From positions 124,001 through 188,000 of the forward strand of contig JAEUVJ010000053.1 in assembly GCA_016787085.1 (NCBI GenBank): 64,000 nucleotides of DNA. Reading direction: 5' to 3'. Positions 35,402 to 44,501 of the stretch are shown here, in pieces (position 1 is the first letter of the stretch; each line of letters begins with the position of its first letter). A program made the translations under genes and the position numbers. Origin of the DNA: Chitinophagaceae bacterium (lineage in GTDB: Bacteria; Bacteroidota; Bacteroidia; Chitinophagales; Chitinophagaceae). The notes beneath the pieces are model-generated. The model made no database searches and was not told where the DNA came from. It saw only the letters and a list, made by a program, of their open reading frames with translations.

Positions 35402-36271
35402 ATGAAAAAATTTCTTCTCTCTTTTATTTTGTTTCCCTTTTTTTATTGTTCTGCCCAGACGGGTACTGAAATCATTCTTTTTGATATGAAAATAAAGGAA
35501 GGTAAGGTCATTCTTTCCAATGGTAAAAATATCACCCGCCATACAGGATACGATAACCAGCCATTTTTTCATCCATCAAAGCCAGTGATTTATTATTCTT
35601 CTTTTAATGACAGCGACAGGAGTGATATAAAATACTTTGATTACAAAAAGAATACAACGGCAAACCTGACACTTACCCGGGAAAGGGAATATTCGCCTGT
35701 TGTGACACCGGACGGCAAGTTCATTTCCTGTATTATACAAAGGGATAATGGTGCGCAGGATTTAGGCAAATATCCCATTCATGGAGGTGAACCCACAGTG
35801 CTGATCAGCGACCTGGTGGTGGGCTATCATGCCTGGGCAGATAAAAACCGGTTATTGCTGTTTGTATTGGCCGACAGTAACCGGCATACACTGCGTGATT
35901 ATTATCTGCTGGCAAAGAGGGATACTGTTCTTGCTATGAATATTGGCCGCAGCCTGCATAAGATACCGGGAGTAGAGACGATGAGCTTTGTGCAGAAAGT
36001 GAATGATAAAGAATTTGCAGTCAAAAAATATGATCTTTCAACAGGTGCTATTACCGATATAGCAATTATCCAGGGGACAGACCACCTTACCTGGTTGAAT
36101 AATGGACTTATCCTGACAAGTAGTGGTGCGCAACTATTCTCATATCGTGCAGATACGGACAGCAACTGGCAGCCCGTTGTCATAGAAGGTGACAGGGCTA
36201 TGCTAAAAGGGATTACAAGGCTGGCGGCAAATACAAAAAATGATAAACTAGCCGTGGTGGTGAGTGAGTGA
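35402..36271 (+). CDS. Exported TolB-like beta-propeller protein
   Basis: 289 aa; signal peptide LLSFILFPFFYCSAQ. Repeated beta-blade units of the WD40-like/TolB type: ITRHTGYDNQPFFHPSKPVIYYSSFNDSDRSDIKYFDYK, LTREREYSPVVTPDGKFISCIIQRDNG and similar. Probably a periplasmic binding or scaffold propeller; no catalytic motif. Lies 29 nt after folB and is closed by the terminator at 36385. Confidence 0.78.
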   Translation: MKKFLLSFILFPFFYCSAQTGTEIILFDMKIKEGKVILSNGKNITRHTGYDNQPFFHPSKPVIYYSSFNDSDRSDIKYFDYKKNTTANLTLTREREYSPVVTPDGKFISCIIQRDNGAQDLGKYPIHGGEPTVLISDLVVGYHAWADKNRLLLFVLADSNRHTLRDYYLLAKRDTVLAMNIGRSLHKIPGVETMSFVQKVNDKEFAVKKYDLSTGAITDIAIIQGTDHLTWLNNGLILTSSGAQLFSYRADTDSNWQPVVIEGDRAMLKGITRLAANTKNDKLAVVVSE

Positions 36272-36384
36272 TTTTGCACAGTTGCCGGAATTTGTGATTT
36301 CCGGTAATGATGCCAAAAATAGTTGGTAAAACCATCTGAAAAAATCAGCGAAGATTGTACAGTCTAAAATAGATGAGTTAAAAT

Positions 36385-36415
36385 AAAAAGCAGATTCGGT
36401 TTGAATCTGCTTTTT
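36385..36415. terminator. Bidirectional terminator between TolB-like gene and mdh
   Basis: Perfect 13-bp stem, arms 36385-36397 and 36403-36415, loop GGTTT; A-tract on one side and T-tract on the other serve both convergent genes. Confidence 0.9.
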
Positions 36416-36435
36416 ACTTTGTCGTTGGTTTGTTA

Positions 36436-37365
36436 TTACAACGTCTTTAATACATCATTCATGCCTCTAACCGCAGCGGCGCTTTTATCAAAAGTAGCCT
36501 GTTCAGCATCATTCAGTTTGAAGTCAATGATCTTTTCCCATCCGTTCTTGCCAATAGTAACGGGAACACCGAGGCATATATCTTTTTGACCGTATTCTCC
36601 ATCCAGTTTCACACAACAAGTAAATAGTTTCTTTTCATCCCGTACAATGCTTTCCACCAATGCCGCTCCGGCAGCGCCGGGGGCGTACCAGGCAGAAGTA
36701 CCGATCAGGGCGGTCAGTGTAGCACCACCTACCATCGTATCTTTTACAATCTTCTCTTGCTGTTCTGCAGACAGGAAATGAGTAACGGGAATACTGTTCC
36801 AGGTAGCCAGACGGATAAGGGGAATCATAGTGGTATCGCCATGTCCTCCTACCACTACTGCATTCAGGTCAGAAGGGCTACAGCCGAGGTGCTGGCTCAG
36901 TTGGTATTTAAAACGGGCACTGTCTAACGTACCGCCCATACCAATGATCCTGTTTTTGGGCAACCCGGTTGATTGCAGGGCCAGATAGGTCATCGTATCC
37001 ATCGGGTTACTGATGACGATGATGATCGCATTTGGCGAGTGTTTCAATATGTTTTCACAAACACCTTTTACAATACCCGCATTCACACCGATCAGTTCTT
37101 CCCGGGTCATACCGGGCTTGCGGGGAAGACCGGAAGTAATGACAACAACATCGCTTCCCGCAGTTTTGGAATAGTCATTCGTGCTGCCGGTGATCTTTGT
37201 ATCAAAGCCAAGAAGAGTGGCTGTCTGCATCATATCCTGCGCTTTGCCTTCGGCTATTCCTTCTTTGATATCCAGCAATACTACTTCCTGTGCCAGTTCT
37301 TTACGGGCAATATTATCAGCACAGGTAGCTCCAACGGCACCGGCGCCTACAACAGTTACTTTCAT
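36436..37365 (-). CDS. mdh: Malate dehydrogenase
   Basis: 309 aa from ATG 37365 (MKVTVVGAGAVGATCADNIA); an ATG two codons earlier is possible. LDH/MDH fold: GAGAVG NAD site, DVVVITSGLPRKPGMTREEL (Arg of substrate loop), NPMDTMTYLA, GGTLDSARFKYQL (Asp/Arg), and VVGGHGDTTMIPL with the catalytic His. Malate to oxaloacetate with NAD in the TCA cycle. It is the LDH-like MDH type (Mdh III) found in many Bacteroidota. Confidence 0.95.
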   Translation of the reverse strand: MKVTVVGAGAVGATCADNIARKELAQEVVLLDIKEGIAEGKAQDMMQTATLLGFDTKITGSTNDYSKTAGSDVVVITSGLPRKPGMTREELIGVNAGIVKGVCENILKHSPNAIIIVISNPMDTMTYLALQSTGLPKNRIIGMGGTLDSARFKYQLSQHLGCSPSDLNAVVVGGHGDTTMIPLIRLATWNSIPVTHFLSAEQQEKIVKDTMVGGATLTALIGTSAWYAPGAAGAALVESIVRDEKKLFTCCVKLDGEYGQKDICLGVPVTIGKNGWEKIIDFKLNDAEQATFDKSAAAVRGMNDVLKTL

Positions 37366-37406
37366 GAACAAAAAAATTTATAAATGAGTAAAATTATTTA
37401 GTGCGG

Positions 37407-37436
37407 CAAAGGTAACTGATCGGAACTGACCTGAAA
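37407..37436 (-). promoter_or_regulatory. Promoter of mdh
   Basis: On the minus strand TACCTTTG (complement of 37407-37414) matches TAnnTTTG, with TTTC 18 nt upstream (complement of 37433-37436). Transcription would start about 35 nt before mdh. Confidence 0.6.
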
Positions 37437-37454
37437 CCTGATAATATTCATATT

Positions 37455-37958
37455 TTATTCGAATTTGGGCAGTATTTTTTCAACAGGGAGGACTCCTTCA
37501 AATACATCAATCAGCTTTCCTTTTTTGTCGTAAAAAGCAAGGAAAGGCAGATTCCGGATATCGTAATAGACAGGTAACAGGTAATCCATATCCCTGCCTG
37601 TAATAATGTTTTCAAAGCGGTCTAAACTGTATTCGGTATGAAACTGTTTCATCTTACTGAACGGAAGAGTGGTTGACATGATTATCTGTATCTTTTTAAA
37701 TTTGTCAATGTGCCTGATGATCTCCCCGGTCTCCTGGCGGCAATGGTCACAGTCGGGGCTAAACAGCATTATCAGCACAGGCCGGTTTTTTTTGAGATCA
37801 GCTTTGGTAAAAACAGTACTGCTGTCAGGTCTTAATAATTTAAACGGGGGCACGGAGAGGAACTTCCTGTAGGGTGGCTGTGTTATACTAGTATCAGTCT
37901 GGGCGTACAAAAAAAAAGCAGGTACTATCAGACCCATCGTCAAAAAAAATCTTTTCAT
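37455..37958 (-). CDS. Exported thioredoxin-like (TlpA-type) protein
   Basis: 167 aa from ATG 37958 (signal MKRFFLTMGLIVPAFFLYAQ). Thioredoxin fold with CDHC active site (Cys70, Cys73) in LIMLFSPDCDHCRQE, cis-Pro in DIRNLPFLAFYDKKGKLIDVFEG. Likely a periplasmic disulfide reductase or redox partner. Upstream frame to 38003 is not used. Confidence 0.85.
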   Translation of the reverse strand: MKRFFLTMGLIVPAFFLYAQTDTSITQPPYRKFLSVPPFKLLRPDSSTVFTKADLKKNRPVLIMLFSPDCDHCRQETGEIIRHIDKFKKIQIIMSTTLPFSKMKQFHTEYSLDRFENIITGRDMDYLLPVYYDIRNLPFLAFYDKKGKLIDVFEGVLPVEKILPKFE

Positions 37959-38061
37959 ACGATCTGTAATGAAATGTGAAGATAAGAATGAAGCCGGCTG
38001 CATCCGGCAAAGCAGTATTTATTGGCTTGTAATACCGGCCACTCCGGGTGATTAATTCTCT

Positions 38062-38092
38062 TTTGCCCGCACGGCCCCCTGCCTTATCTTTG
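38062..38092 (+). promoter_or_regulatory. Consensus promoter of efp
   Basis: TTTG at 38062-38065, 19-nt spacer, TATCTTTG at 38085-38092: exact TTTG-N19-TAnnTTTG. The ATG follows 24 nt later. Confidence 0.88.
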
Positions 38093-38115
38093 CCGCCTCA
38101 AAAAAAGGAAACATT

Positions 38116-38682
38116 ATGGCAAATACAGCAGACATCAGCCGTGGACTGATCCTGAATTTAGATGGAAGTTTATATTCAGTTGTAGAGTTTGGTGAGAACA
38201 AAACAGCCCGTGCGGCCGCTAAAGTCTGGGCAAAATTGAAAGGCGTTGATAACAACCGGTCCATTGAAAAAACATGGAACTCTGGCGATACTATTTACCC
38301 TGTACGTGTAGAAAAAAGAACATACCAGTTCCTGTATAAGGATGATACAGGATATAATTTCATGGATACGACCACTTTTGAGCAAATAGCCTTGCAAGAG
38401 CAAGCGATAGATGCGCCCCAGTACCTCAAAGAAGGCCAGGAAGTAGGTGTGTTGATCAATACAGAGAATGACCAGATACTCGCTGCCGAACTGCCTGATA
38501 AGATCGTGCTAAAAGTTATCTATTGTGAGCCGGGCCTGCGGGGCGATACAGCTACCCGTACGTTGAAGCCTGCTACCGTTGAAACAGGCGCAACAGTAGG
38601 CGTGCCTTTGTTTGTCAATGAGGGCGAACTGATCCGGGTTAACACAAAGACGGGGGAATACGTAGAAAGAGTAAAGGAGTGA
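38116..38682 (+). CDS. efp: Elongation factor P, Arg-loop variant
   Basis: 188 aa, three-domain EF-P that relieves ribosome stalling at polyproline. KOW-like N-domain ISRGLILNLDGSLYSVVEF, OB domains with YKDDTGYNFMDTTTFEQI and PDKIVLKVIYCEPGLRGDTATRTLKPATVETGATVGVPLFVNEGE. The loop that normally reads PGKGxAF with the modified Lys34 reads KTARAAAKVW here; an ungapped hand alignment to E. coli EF-P puts Arg32 at the tip. The gene has an exact consensus promoter and is followed by two hairpins. Confidence 0.95.
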   Translation: MANTADISRGLILNLDGSLYSVVEFGENKTARAAAKVWAKLKGVDNNRSIEKTWNSGDTIYPVRVEKRTYQFLYKDDTGYNFMDTTTFEQIALQEQAIDAPQYLKEGQEVGVLINTENDQILAAELPDKIVLKVIYCEPGLRGDTATRTLKPATVETGATVGVPLFVNEGELIRVNTKTGEYVERVKE

Positions 38683-38696
38683 TGAACGATTATATC

Positions 38697-38733
38697 AAAA
38701 ATGGCCCTAAATCACCCGATTTTGGGCCATTTT
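38697..38733 (+). terminator. Terminator after efp
   Basis: AAAATGGCCC (38698-38707) and GGGCCATTTT (38724-38733), 10-bp perfect stem. Confidence 0.8.
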
Positions 38734-38738
38734 GCTAT

Positions 38739-38765
38739 GATTTCAGGTGATTTTGACCTGAAATC
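38739..38765. terminator. Second hairpin in efp-accB spacer
   Basis: GATTTCAGGT (38739-38748) and ACCTGAAATC (38756-38765) form a perfect 10-bp stem with loop GATTTTG; followed by an A run, not T, so its role is unclear. Confidence 0.5.
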
Positions 38766-38850
38766 GTAAAAAAATAGTGGGATTACTGCACTTGATTTCC
38801 CTATCTTAGCCCCCGTTTCACTAATAAAATTGCCCGTTAAATTGAAAAAC

Positions 38851-39342
38851 ATGGACTTCAAGCAAATACAGGAGCTGATCAAAATGATCAACAAATCCAA
38901 CATAGGAGAGCTCACTGTTGAACAGAAAGATTTCCGCTTAACAATAAAACAAAAAGAAGAACAGGTAACCCAGGTGCTGTCTGCACCGGTGCATGCTGCT
39001 CCCGTCTATGCTGCTCCACAGCCTGTTGCTGCAGCACAACCTGCTGCGGCAGCGATTTCTGCCGCAGAGAAGCCAAAGACCTCCGAGCCCGCAGCCTCCA
39101 ACCTTATCTCTATTAAGAGCCCGATGATAGGCACCTTCTATCGTCGCTCTTCCCCAGACAAACCTAACCTTATAGAAGTAGGGGATGAGGTGTCGTCTGG
39201 TAAAGTGGTTTGCATTATCGAGGCCATGAAACTCTTTAATGAGATCGAAAGTGAAGTAAAAGGAAAGATCGTAAAAGTATTGGTGGAAGATGCTTCACCC
39301 GTGGAATACGATCAGCCCTTATTCCTTGTGGAGCCAAGTTAA
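38851..39342 (+). CDS. accB: Biotin carboxyl carrier protein of acetyl-CoA carboxylase
   Basis: 163 aa from ATG 38851 (MDFKQIQELIKMINKSNIGELTVEQKDF); TTG 38830 is a poorer start. An Ala/Pro-rich flexible linker (about 44-82) separates the N-terminal part from the biotinyl domain, which carries the acceptor Lys127 in EAMKLFNEIESEVKG. Carries carboxybiotin between AccC and the transferase for malonyl-CoA synthesis. Followed by accC after 106 nt. Confidence 0.96.
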   Translation: MDFKQIQELIKMINKSNIGELTVEQKDFRLTIKQKEEQVTQVLSAPVHAAPVYAAPQPVAAAQPAAAAISAAEKPKTSEPAASNLISIKSPMIGTFYRRSSPDKPNLIEVGDEVSSGKVVCIIEAMKLFNEIESEVKGKIVKVLVEDASPVEYDQPLFLVEPS

Positions 39343-39442
39343 TTTGGAAATAATTCAATTTGAAGATCCGGGAACCGGGCATACCATTCGCTGAATCTTC
39401 GAACTTGAATAGCCAAATCTTCAAATCATCAAATTTCCAAAT
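39343..39442. repeat. Imperfect inverted word repeat between accB and accC
   Basis: Left arm near 39343-39367 (TTTGGAAAT..TTTGAAGAT) and right arm near 39415-39442 (its approximate complement, AAATCTTCAAAT and AAATTTCCAAATC) are long imperfect inverted repeats of the words TTTGAAGAT and TTTGGAAAT. No gene. Confidence 0.55.
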
Positions 39443-39448
39443 CCAAAC

Positions 39449-40786
39449 ATGTTCAAGAAAATACTGATTGCGAACCGTGGTGAAATTGCCCTGCGTGTCA
39501 TCAGGACCTGTCGGGAAATGGGCATCAAAACGGTGGCTGTGTATTCTACTGCCGATCGGGACAGCCTTCATGTAAAGTTTGCCGATGAAGCTGTATGTAT
39601 CGGGCGGCCTCAAAGTGCAGATTCTTATCTCAATATTCCGCATATCATGGCAGCCGTGGAGATCACGAATGCAGATGCTGTGCATCCGGGTTATGGATTT
39701 CTCGCTGAAAATGCCAAGTTTGCCAGGATATGTAACGATCACGATATAAAATTTATCGGACCCACCGGGGATATGATCAGCAGCATGGGTGATAAGATCA
39801 CGGCGAAAGAAACGATGATCAAGGCCGGCGTGCCGGTAGTACCGGGTGGGGAAGGCTTATTGCAAAGCCTGGAAGAAGCAAAAGGCATGGCCAAAGACAT
39901 GGGGTATCCTGTTATCCTGAAAGCTACAGCCGGCGGGGGAGGTAAAGGCATGCGTATCGTATGGGAGGAAGGCGAGATGGAAAGAGCTTATAACACAGCT
40001 AAAGCGGAAGCGGCGGCTGCATTCAAGAATGATGGCATCTACATGGAGAAGTTTGTAGAGGAGCCAAGACATATTGAGATACAGGTAGCGGGAGATCAAT
40101 ACGGGAATGTATGTCACCTCAGTGAAAGGGATTGTTCTATCCAGCGCCGTCACCAGAAATTAGTGGAAGAGTCTCCTTCTCCTTTTATGACCGACGAGCT
40201 CCGTTTCAAAATGGGAGAAGCGGCCAAGAAAGCAGCAGGGGCCATCAATTATGAAGGTGTAGGGACGATCGAGTTCCTTGTGGACAAGCACCGTAATTTC
40301 TTCTTCATGGAAATGAACACCCGTATCCAGGTAGAGCATTGTGTGACGGAAGAGGTAATCAATTTTGACCTGATCAAAGAGCAGATCAAGATCGCTATGG
40401 GTGAAAGGATCTCCGGCGACGATTATATACCCCAGATGCATTCTATCGAGTGCCGTATCAACGCTGAGGACCCCTATAATGACTTCAGGCCATCACCTGG
40501 CAGGATAACGGTATTGCACCAACCGGGAGGTCATGGAGTAAGAGTGGATAGCCATGCGTATGCAGGTTATGTGATCCCGCCTTATTATGATTCAATGATC
40601 GGTAAGCTGATCACGGTGGCCCGTACCCGGAAAGAAGCTATTGATACCATGTACAGGGCGTTGAGTGAATATGTGATCGAAGGGATCAAAACGACCATTC
40701 CCTTTCACCTGCAGTTGATGCAGGACGAACGTTTTGTCAGCGGCGATTTTAATACGAAATTTTTGGAAGGATTTCAATTAAAGTGA
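39449..40786 (+). CDS. accC: Acetyl-CoA carboxylase biotin carboxylase subunit
   Basis: 445 aa, usual length. [36 protein letters not shown] opening, ATP-grasp domain with [40 protein letters not shown] (metal ligands and catalytic Glu), and [19 protein letters not shown]. Carboxylates biotin on AccB with ATP and bicarbonate. Operon partner of accB; ends at a terminator. Confidence 0.97.
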   Translation: MFKKILIANRGEIALRVIRTCREMGIKTVAVYSTADRDSLHVKFADEAVCIGRPQSADSYLNIPHIMAAVEITNADAVHPGYGFLAENAKFARICNDHDIKFIGPTGDMISSMGDKITAKETMIKAGVPVVPGGEGLLQSLEEAKGMAKDMGYPVILKATAGGGGKGMRIVWEEGEMERAYNTAKAEAAAAFKNDGIYMEKFVEEPRHIEIQVAGDQYGNVCHLSERDCSIQRRHQKLVEESPSPFMTDELRFKMGEAAKKAAGAINYEGVGTIEFLVDKHRNFFFMEMNTRIQVEHCVTEEVINFDLIKEQIKIAMGERISGDDYIPQMHSIECRINAEDPYNDFRPSPGRITVLHQPGGHGVRVDSHAYAGYVIPPYYDSMIGKLITVARTRKEAIDTMYRALSEYVIEGIKTTIPFHLQLMQDERFVSGDFNTKFLEGFQLK

Positions 40787-40809
40787 TTGGCACTATAAGC
40801 AAAGAAATT

Positions 40810-40839
40810 AATCCCGGTCATTCCAGCCGGGATTTTTTA
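40810..40839 (+). terminator. Terminator after accC
   Basis: AATCCCGG (40810-40817) and CCGGGATT (40827-40834), 9-nt loop, followed by TTTT. Confidence 0.88.
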
Positions 40840-40862
40840 TTTTCACCCTGTAAAACTGCTTC

Positions 40863-42041
40863 ATGAAAAAGATCATCCCTCTTTTCTCTTTTCTATTGTT
40901 AACCATTCCAGGTATTTATGCCCAGTCCGCTAAGAAACTTCATAAAAAGGCCATACTCATAGATACGCATAACGATGTACTTTCTTCAGCCGTACTGGAT
41001 GGTATTGATATTTCTCACCGTGTAAAGGAAGGTCACAGTGACCTCGAAAGATGGAAAGAAGGCGGGCTCGATGTGCAGTTCTTCTCTGTTTGGACCGGGG
41101 AGAAAGCAAGAAATAAGGAAGGTTTTTTTAGAGATGCCGAACAACAGATTGATTCGTTAGGCATACTATTACTGAAAAACCCGCAACGTATGACCCTGGC
41201 AAGAACCTATAAAGAAGTGACAAGAGGTGTCCATCAGAATAAACTCGTGGCATTGATCGGCGTGGAAGGAGGCCACATGATAGAAGATGACCTCAGCAAA
41301 CTCCAACAACTATACGAGCTTGGTATGCGGTATATGACGCTGACATGGAACAACAGCACTTCCTGGGCCACCAGTGCTATGGACGAAACAAAAAGGGGGG
41401 ATTCATTGTCGCATAAAGGGCTTACGGATTTTGGTAAACAGGTAGTCAGGAAAATGAATGAACTCGGTGTCATTGTTGATCTTTCACATGTTGGCGAACA
41501 AACATTTTATGATGCTATGGCCATCACCACAAAGCCGGTCATTTTATCGCACAGTTCTGTATGGAATATCTGCCCGGTTTTTCGCAATGTGAAGGACGAA
41601 CAGATAAAAGCTGTGGCTAAAAATGGCGGCGTTATCTGTATCAACTTCTATTCAGGCTTTATTGACAGCAATTTTGCAAAAAAGATGGCGGAATTAGAAG
41701 GTTCAAAAGGAAAGCAGATCAAAGACTCGTTGAATCAATACTATGATGCCGCTAAAATGAATGAGATATGGCGTCAGCATTTTTCTGCAGAGCTGGAGCC
41801 TGTAAGGCCAACCCTGGCGAAAATGGTGGATCATATTGACTACATCGTCAAGCTCGTTGGCGATGATTATGCCGGTATCGGCTCTGATTTCGATGGCGTA
41901 TCATCCTTGCCAAAAGGACTGGATGATGTCACTTCGTATCCAAAGATCACAGAAGAGCTATTGAAAAGAGGGTATTCTGAAAAATCGGTCAAAAAGATAC
42001 TGGGCGGCAATGTGATGCGGGTGATGAAAGCTAATTTTTAA
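40863..42041 (+). CDS. Membrane-type dipeptidase (peptidase M19)
   Basis: 392 aa; signal peptide IIPLFSFLLLTIPGIYAQ. Zinc-site motifs of the renal dipeptidase family: DTHNDVLSSAVLDG (His/Asp), IGVEGGHMI (Glu), VDLSHVGEQTF (His), LSHSSVWNICP (His) and IGSDFDGVSSLP (Asp). Cleaves dipeptides, possibly with D-residues, in the periplasm. The last 11 bp overlap the 3' end of the convergent S41 peptidase gene. Confidence 0.94.
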   Translation: MKKIIPLFSFLLLTIPGIYAQSAKKLHKKAILIDTHNDVLSSAVLDGIDISHRVKEGHSDLERWKEGGLDVQFFSVWTGEKARNKEGFFRDAEQQIDSLGILLLKNPQRMTLARTYKEVTRGVHQNKLVALIGVEGGHMIEDDLSKLQQLYELGMRYMTLTWNNSTSWATSAMDETKRGDSLSHKGLTDFGKQVVRKMNELGVIVDLSHVGEQTFYDAMAITTKPVILSHSSVWNICPVFRNVKDEQIKAVAKNGGVICINFYSGFIDSNFAKKMAELEGSKGKQIKDSLNQYYDAAKMNEIWRQHFSAELEPVRPTLAKMVDHIDYIVKLVGDDYAGIGSDFDGVSSLPKGLDDVTSYPKITEELLKRGYSEKSVKKILGGNVMRVMKANF

Positions 42042-43488
42042 CACCTGTGACCCATTCTGCGGCCTTATCAAGCACTTTGTCCTTCTTTTGCAAAATATCT
42101 TCAAAGGTGTTCATCACTTCCATGTCGGGTTTGATCCCTCCAAAGTCTTTTTCGTCGCCGTTTGCCCTTGTGAACATTTTGATCGCACCGGTTGCGACTA
42201 TATGTGTACGTGGCAGCATGAAAGAGAATATCTCGCCAAAGTCATTACCCGGTTCCGCCGTACTTTCCCCGATCAGCATGGCCAGCTGATAATCTTTGAT
42301 CGCATTGGTGAGCATGTTGGCGCTGCTGAATGTACCGGGACCAATGAGTACTGCTACCTTGCCGGTATAGCGAAGAGGGTTAGCGGCAGGTGTTACCAAC
42401 GATCTGACTTTGTATTCATAGATCTTTCCGTTCTTCCATTTTTTAAATGGATCGCTGGCGCGTCTCATTTCGGATAGTGCTTTGCTATGCTGACTGATAC
42501 GCATTTTCATACCTGCCGTATTGCGATAAGGCTTCCCGGAAATATAACTGATCAGTGTGTCTCCAAGACCACTGTCTCCGCCACCATTCTTACGCAGGTC
42601 AATGATCACACCGGCTGCATTTCTTTCTTTGATCCGGGTAAATGAACGGCGCAGAAACACAGAGAATGAATCACGCAATGAACCATCCATGCTGTTAAAA
42701 CCGATCAATGCGATATTACTGTTCGCAAAGGTTAATGTAAAAGGTTTGTACGGGGCAGTTTCTGCCGACAAAACTTTTGAAATACTGTCAGCCTGATACC
42801 GGGTATAGCCATCCGTAGTGAACTGAACGGTGTCATTATTGACCACTGCTTTGATGCTAAAAGGGCTGACGATGCCATCCATGAACAATAACTTCCGGAT
42901 ATTGTTTTTCACCATTAATTTTTTCCACGGCTCAAGACCTCCGTTAAAGGATGCATATTTTTCATAAAGCTGTTGTACAGGTGTACCATTTATTGACAGA
43001 ATACGGCTGAAAGGCGGTAACCTGTTAGCGTAGCTCAGATCACGTTGAACGATGAAAGCGCCGTTATCTATGTCCTGTACCAGGTAAGGAAAGCGTACAC
43101 AGTGATACGCATACAGGCTGTCACTTACCCTATTGCTGGCAAAACCAAGATGGCCTTCATTCAATGAGCCGATAAGACGGCTGATGGCAAAGCTGGCCTG
43201 GAAATGAGTGATGCTATCCGGCAATTCACTGAGAATCTCCTGTTGCAGTTGGTGTAGTTCCTGCCGGGTAATGGCATGATAAGGATTGACATGGCTTTCT
43301 TCCATGACCGTTTGCCAAAACTTCATATCCTCTGCCAGCCATGCTTTTGGCATTTTCGATAAGGCAAATCCTTCTGGTGTATCCTTGTAGTACAATACTT
43401 CCCGTTGTGCTTCTGAATAGCTAAGCATGAAGGTGAAAGCAAGAGCTATCAACAGCTTTTTGGCGAAAAAATATGGTAAGACGTTCAT
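42031..43488 (-). CDS. S41-family C-terminal processing peptidase, exported
   Basis: 485 aa; signal peptide LLIALAFTFMLSYSEAQ. Tail-specific protease domain with NAAGVIIDLRKNGGGDSGLGDTLISY and the catalytic Ser region GPGTFSSANMLTNAIKDYQLAMLIGESTAEPGNDFGE; PDZ-like segment around FSRILSINGTPVQQLYEKYA. Lys of the dyad lies in the segment after the Ser. Probably cleaves periplasmic or cell-surface substrates; not close enough in length to CtpA to name it. Confidence 0.9.
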   Translation of the reverse strand: MNVLPYFFAKKLLIALAFTFMLSYSEAQREVLYYKDTPEGFALSKMPKAWLAEDMKFWQTVMEESHVNPYHAITRQELHQLQQEILSELPDSITHFQASFAISRLIGSLNEGHLGFASNRVSDSLYAYHCVRFPYLVQDIDNGAFIVQRDLSYANRLPPFSRILSINGTPVQQLYEKYASFNGGLEPWKKLMVKNNIRKLLFMDGIVSPFSIKAVVNNDTVQFTTDGYTRYQADSISKVLSAETAPYKPFTLTFANSNIALIGFNSMDGSLRDSFSVFLRRSFTRIKERNAAGVIIDLRKNGGGDSGLGDTLISYISGKPYRNTAGMKMRISQHSKALSEMRRASDPFKKWKNGKIYEYKVRSLVTPAANPLRYTGKVAVLIGPGTFSSANMLTNAIKDYQLAMLIGESTAEPGNDFGEIFSFMLPRTHIVATGAIKMFTRANGDEKDFGGIKPDMEVMNTFEDILQKKDKVLDKAAEWVTGVKN

Positions 43489-43698
43489 GAGCAGGGAGAT
43501 TTAGATAAAGCTAATATCCGCCTTTTTACGAATGCATAGCAGGTATTGCCACAATGAGTTGAGGATAATAATGGATGAACCGCTTCTTTTTTGACAGGCT
43601 TTACAGTTTCAGGCTGTAAAAGGCCACGTCTGCCGCTTGAACAATGTCATTATGCTATTACAGCACCTGTTGTTAATTTTACAGAGAGCTTAAGAAGA

Positions 43699-44397
43699 AT
43701 GATCAAGGCAATACATTTTCCGATGGAGATGGTAGGAGAGGAACTGGACCAGTACCTGGCCAAAGGATGGTTCCGGATGGGACAGACGATCTTTACTACT
43801 GATTTTATTCCGGTAGAGGGAAAGATACATCCTGTTTTCTGGCTCAGGTTCGACCTGGACAGGATAGCGTTTGGCAAAAAGCAAAAACGCCTGCTGGCAG
43901 CCAACAAAAATTTTGAGACACGGATACAGCCCTTCCGGTTAACGGAAGAACTGGAAGAGCTCTATAGTATTTACCAGGCGAATATTGACTTTGAAATATC
44001 GCCATCCGTGGAGAGCAACCTGCTTGATGGCGACATTGCCAATATTTATGACACACAGCTGATCACGGTAAGGGATAACGGGCGACTGATCGCCGCCGGC
44101 ATTTTTGATAATGGCTTACATAGCATGGCGGGTATCCTGAATTTTTATCATCCTGATTACAAAAGCAAAAGCCCCGGCAAATACCTGATGCTGGTGAAAG
44201 TAAAATACGCTATCGATACGGGTAAACGTTATTACTATCCCGGCTATATTGCTGCCGGTTACCCCAAGTTTGATTACAAATTCTTTCCCGGCATAAATGC
44301 TGCCGAGATCTATGATGGTATCCATGAACGGTGGGTGGATTTTCACGGGGCTTCTTTACCGGGAACAATGGATAGTAATAGCGGTAATGCGATATGA
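43699..44397 (+). CDS. Arginyl/leucyl-tRNA-protein transferase-like (ATE/Bpt fold)
   Basis: 232 aa from ATG 43699 (MIKAIHFPMEMVGEELDQYLAKGWFRMGQ); the frame back to TTG 43591 is unlikely. N-terminal pattern GWFRMGQTIFTTDFIPVEGKIHPVFWLRFDLDRI..QKRLLAANKNF parallels the ATE N-domain but lacks its Cys cluster. C-terminal half GILNFYHPDYKSKSPGKYLMLVKVKYAIDTGKRYYYPGYIAAGYPKFDYKFFPG fits the ATE C-terminal (GNAT-fold) transferase domain. Adding Arg or Leu to protein N-termini is possible; another acyl transfer is not ruled out. Confidence 0.75.
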   Translation: MIKAIHFPMEMVGEELDQYLAKGWFRMGQTIFTTDFIPVEGKIHPVFWLRFDLDRIAFGKKQKRLLAANKNFETRIQPFRLTEELEELYSIYQANIDFEISPSVESNLLDGDIANIYDTQLITVRDNGRLIAAGIFDNGLHSMAGILNFYHPDYKSKSPGKYLMLVKVKYAIDTGKRYYYPGYIAAGYPKFDYKFFPGINAAEIYDGIHERWVDFHGASLPGTMDSNSGNAI

Positions 44398-44501
44398 TTA
44401 TCTGTGTTCCTTTTTTCAATGACTTCATAAGCGATTATCTTCTTATATATCCGCTTTCCATAAAAATTCCTTTACCTTAGTTACTCATCCATTCATCAGT
44501 T

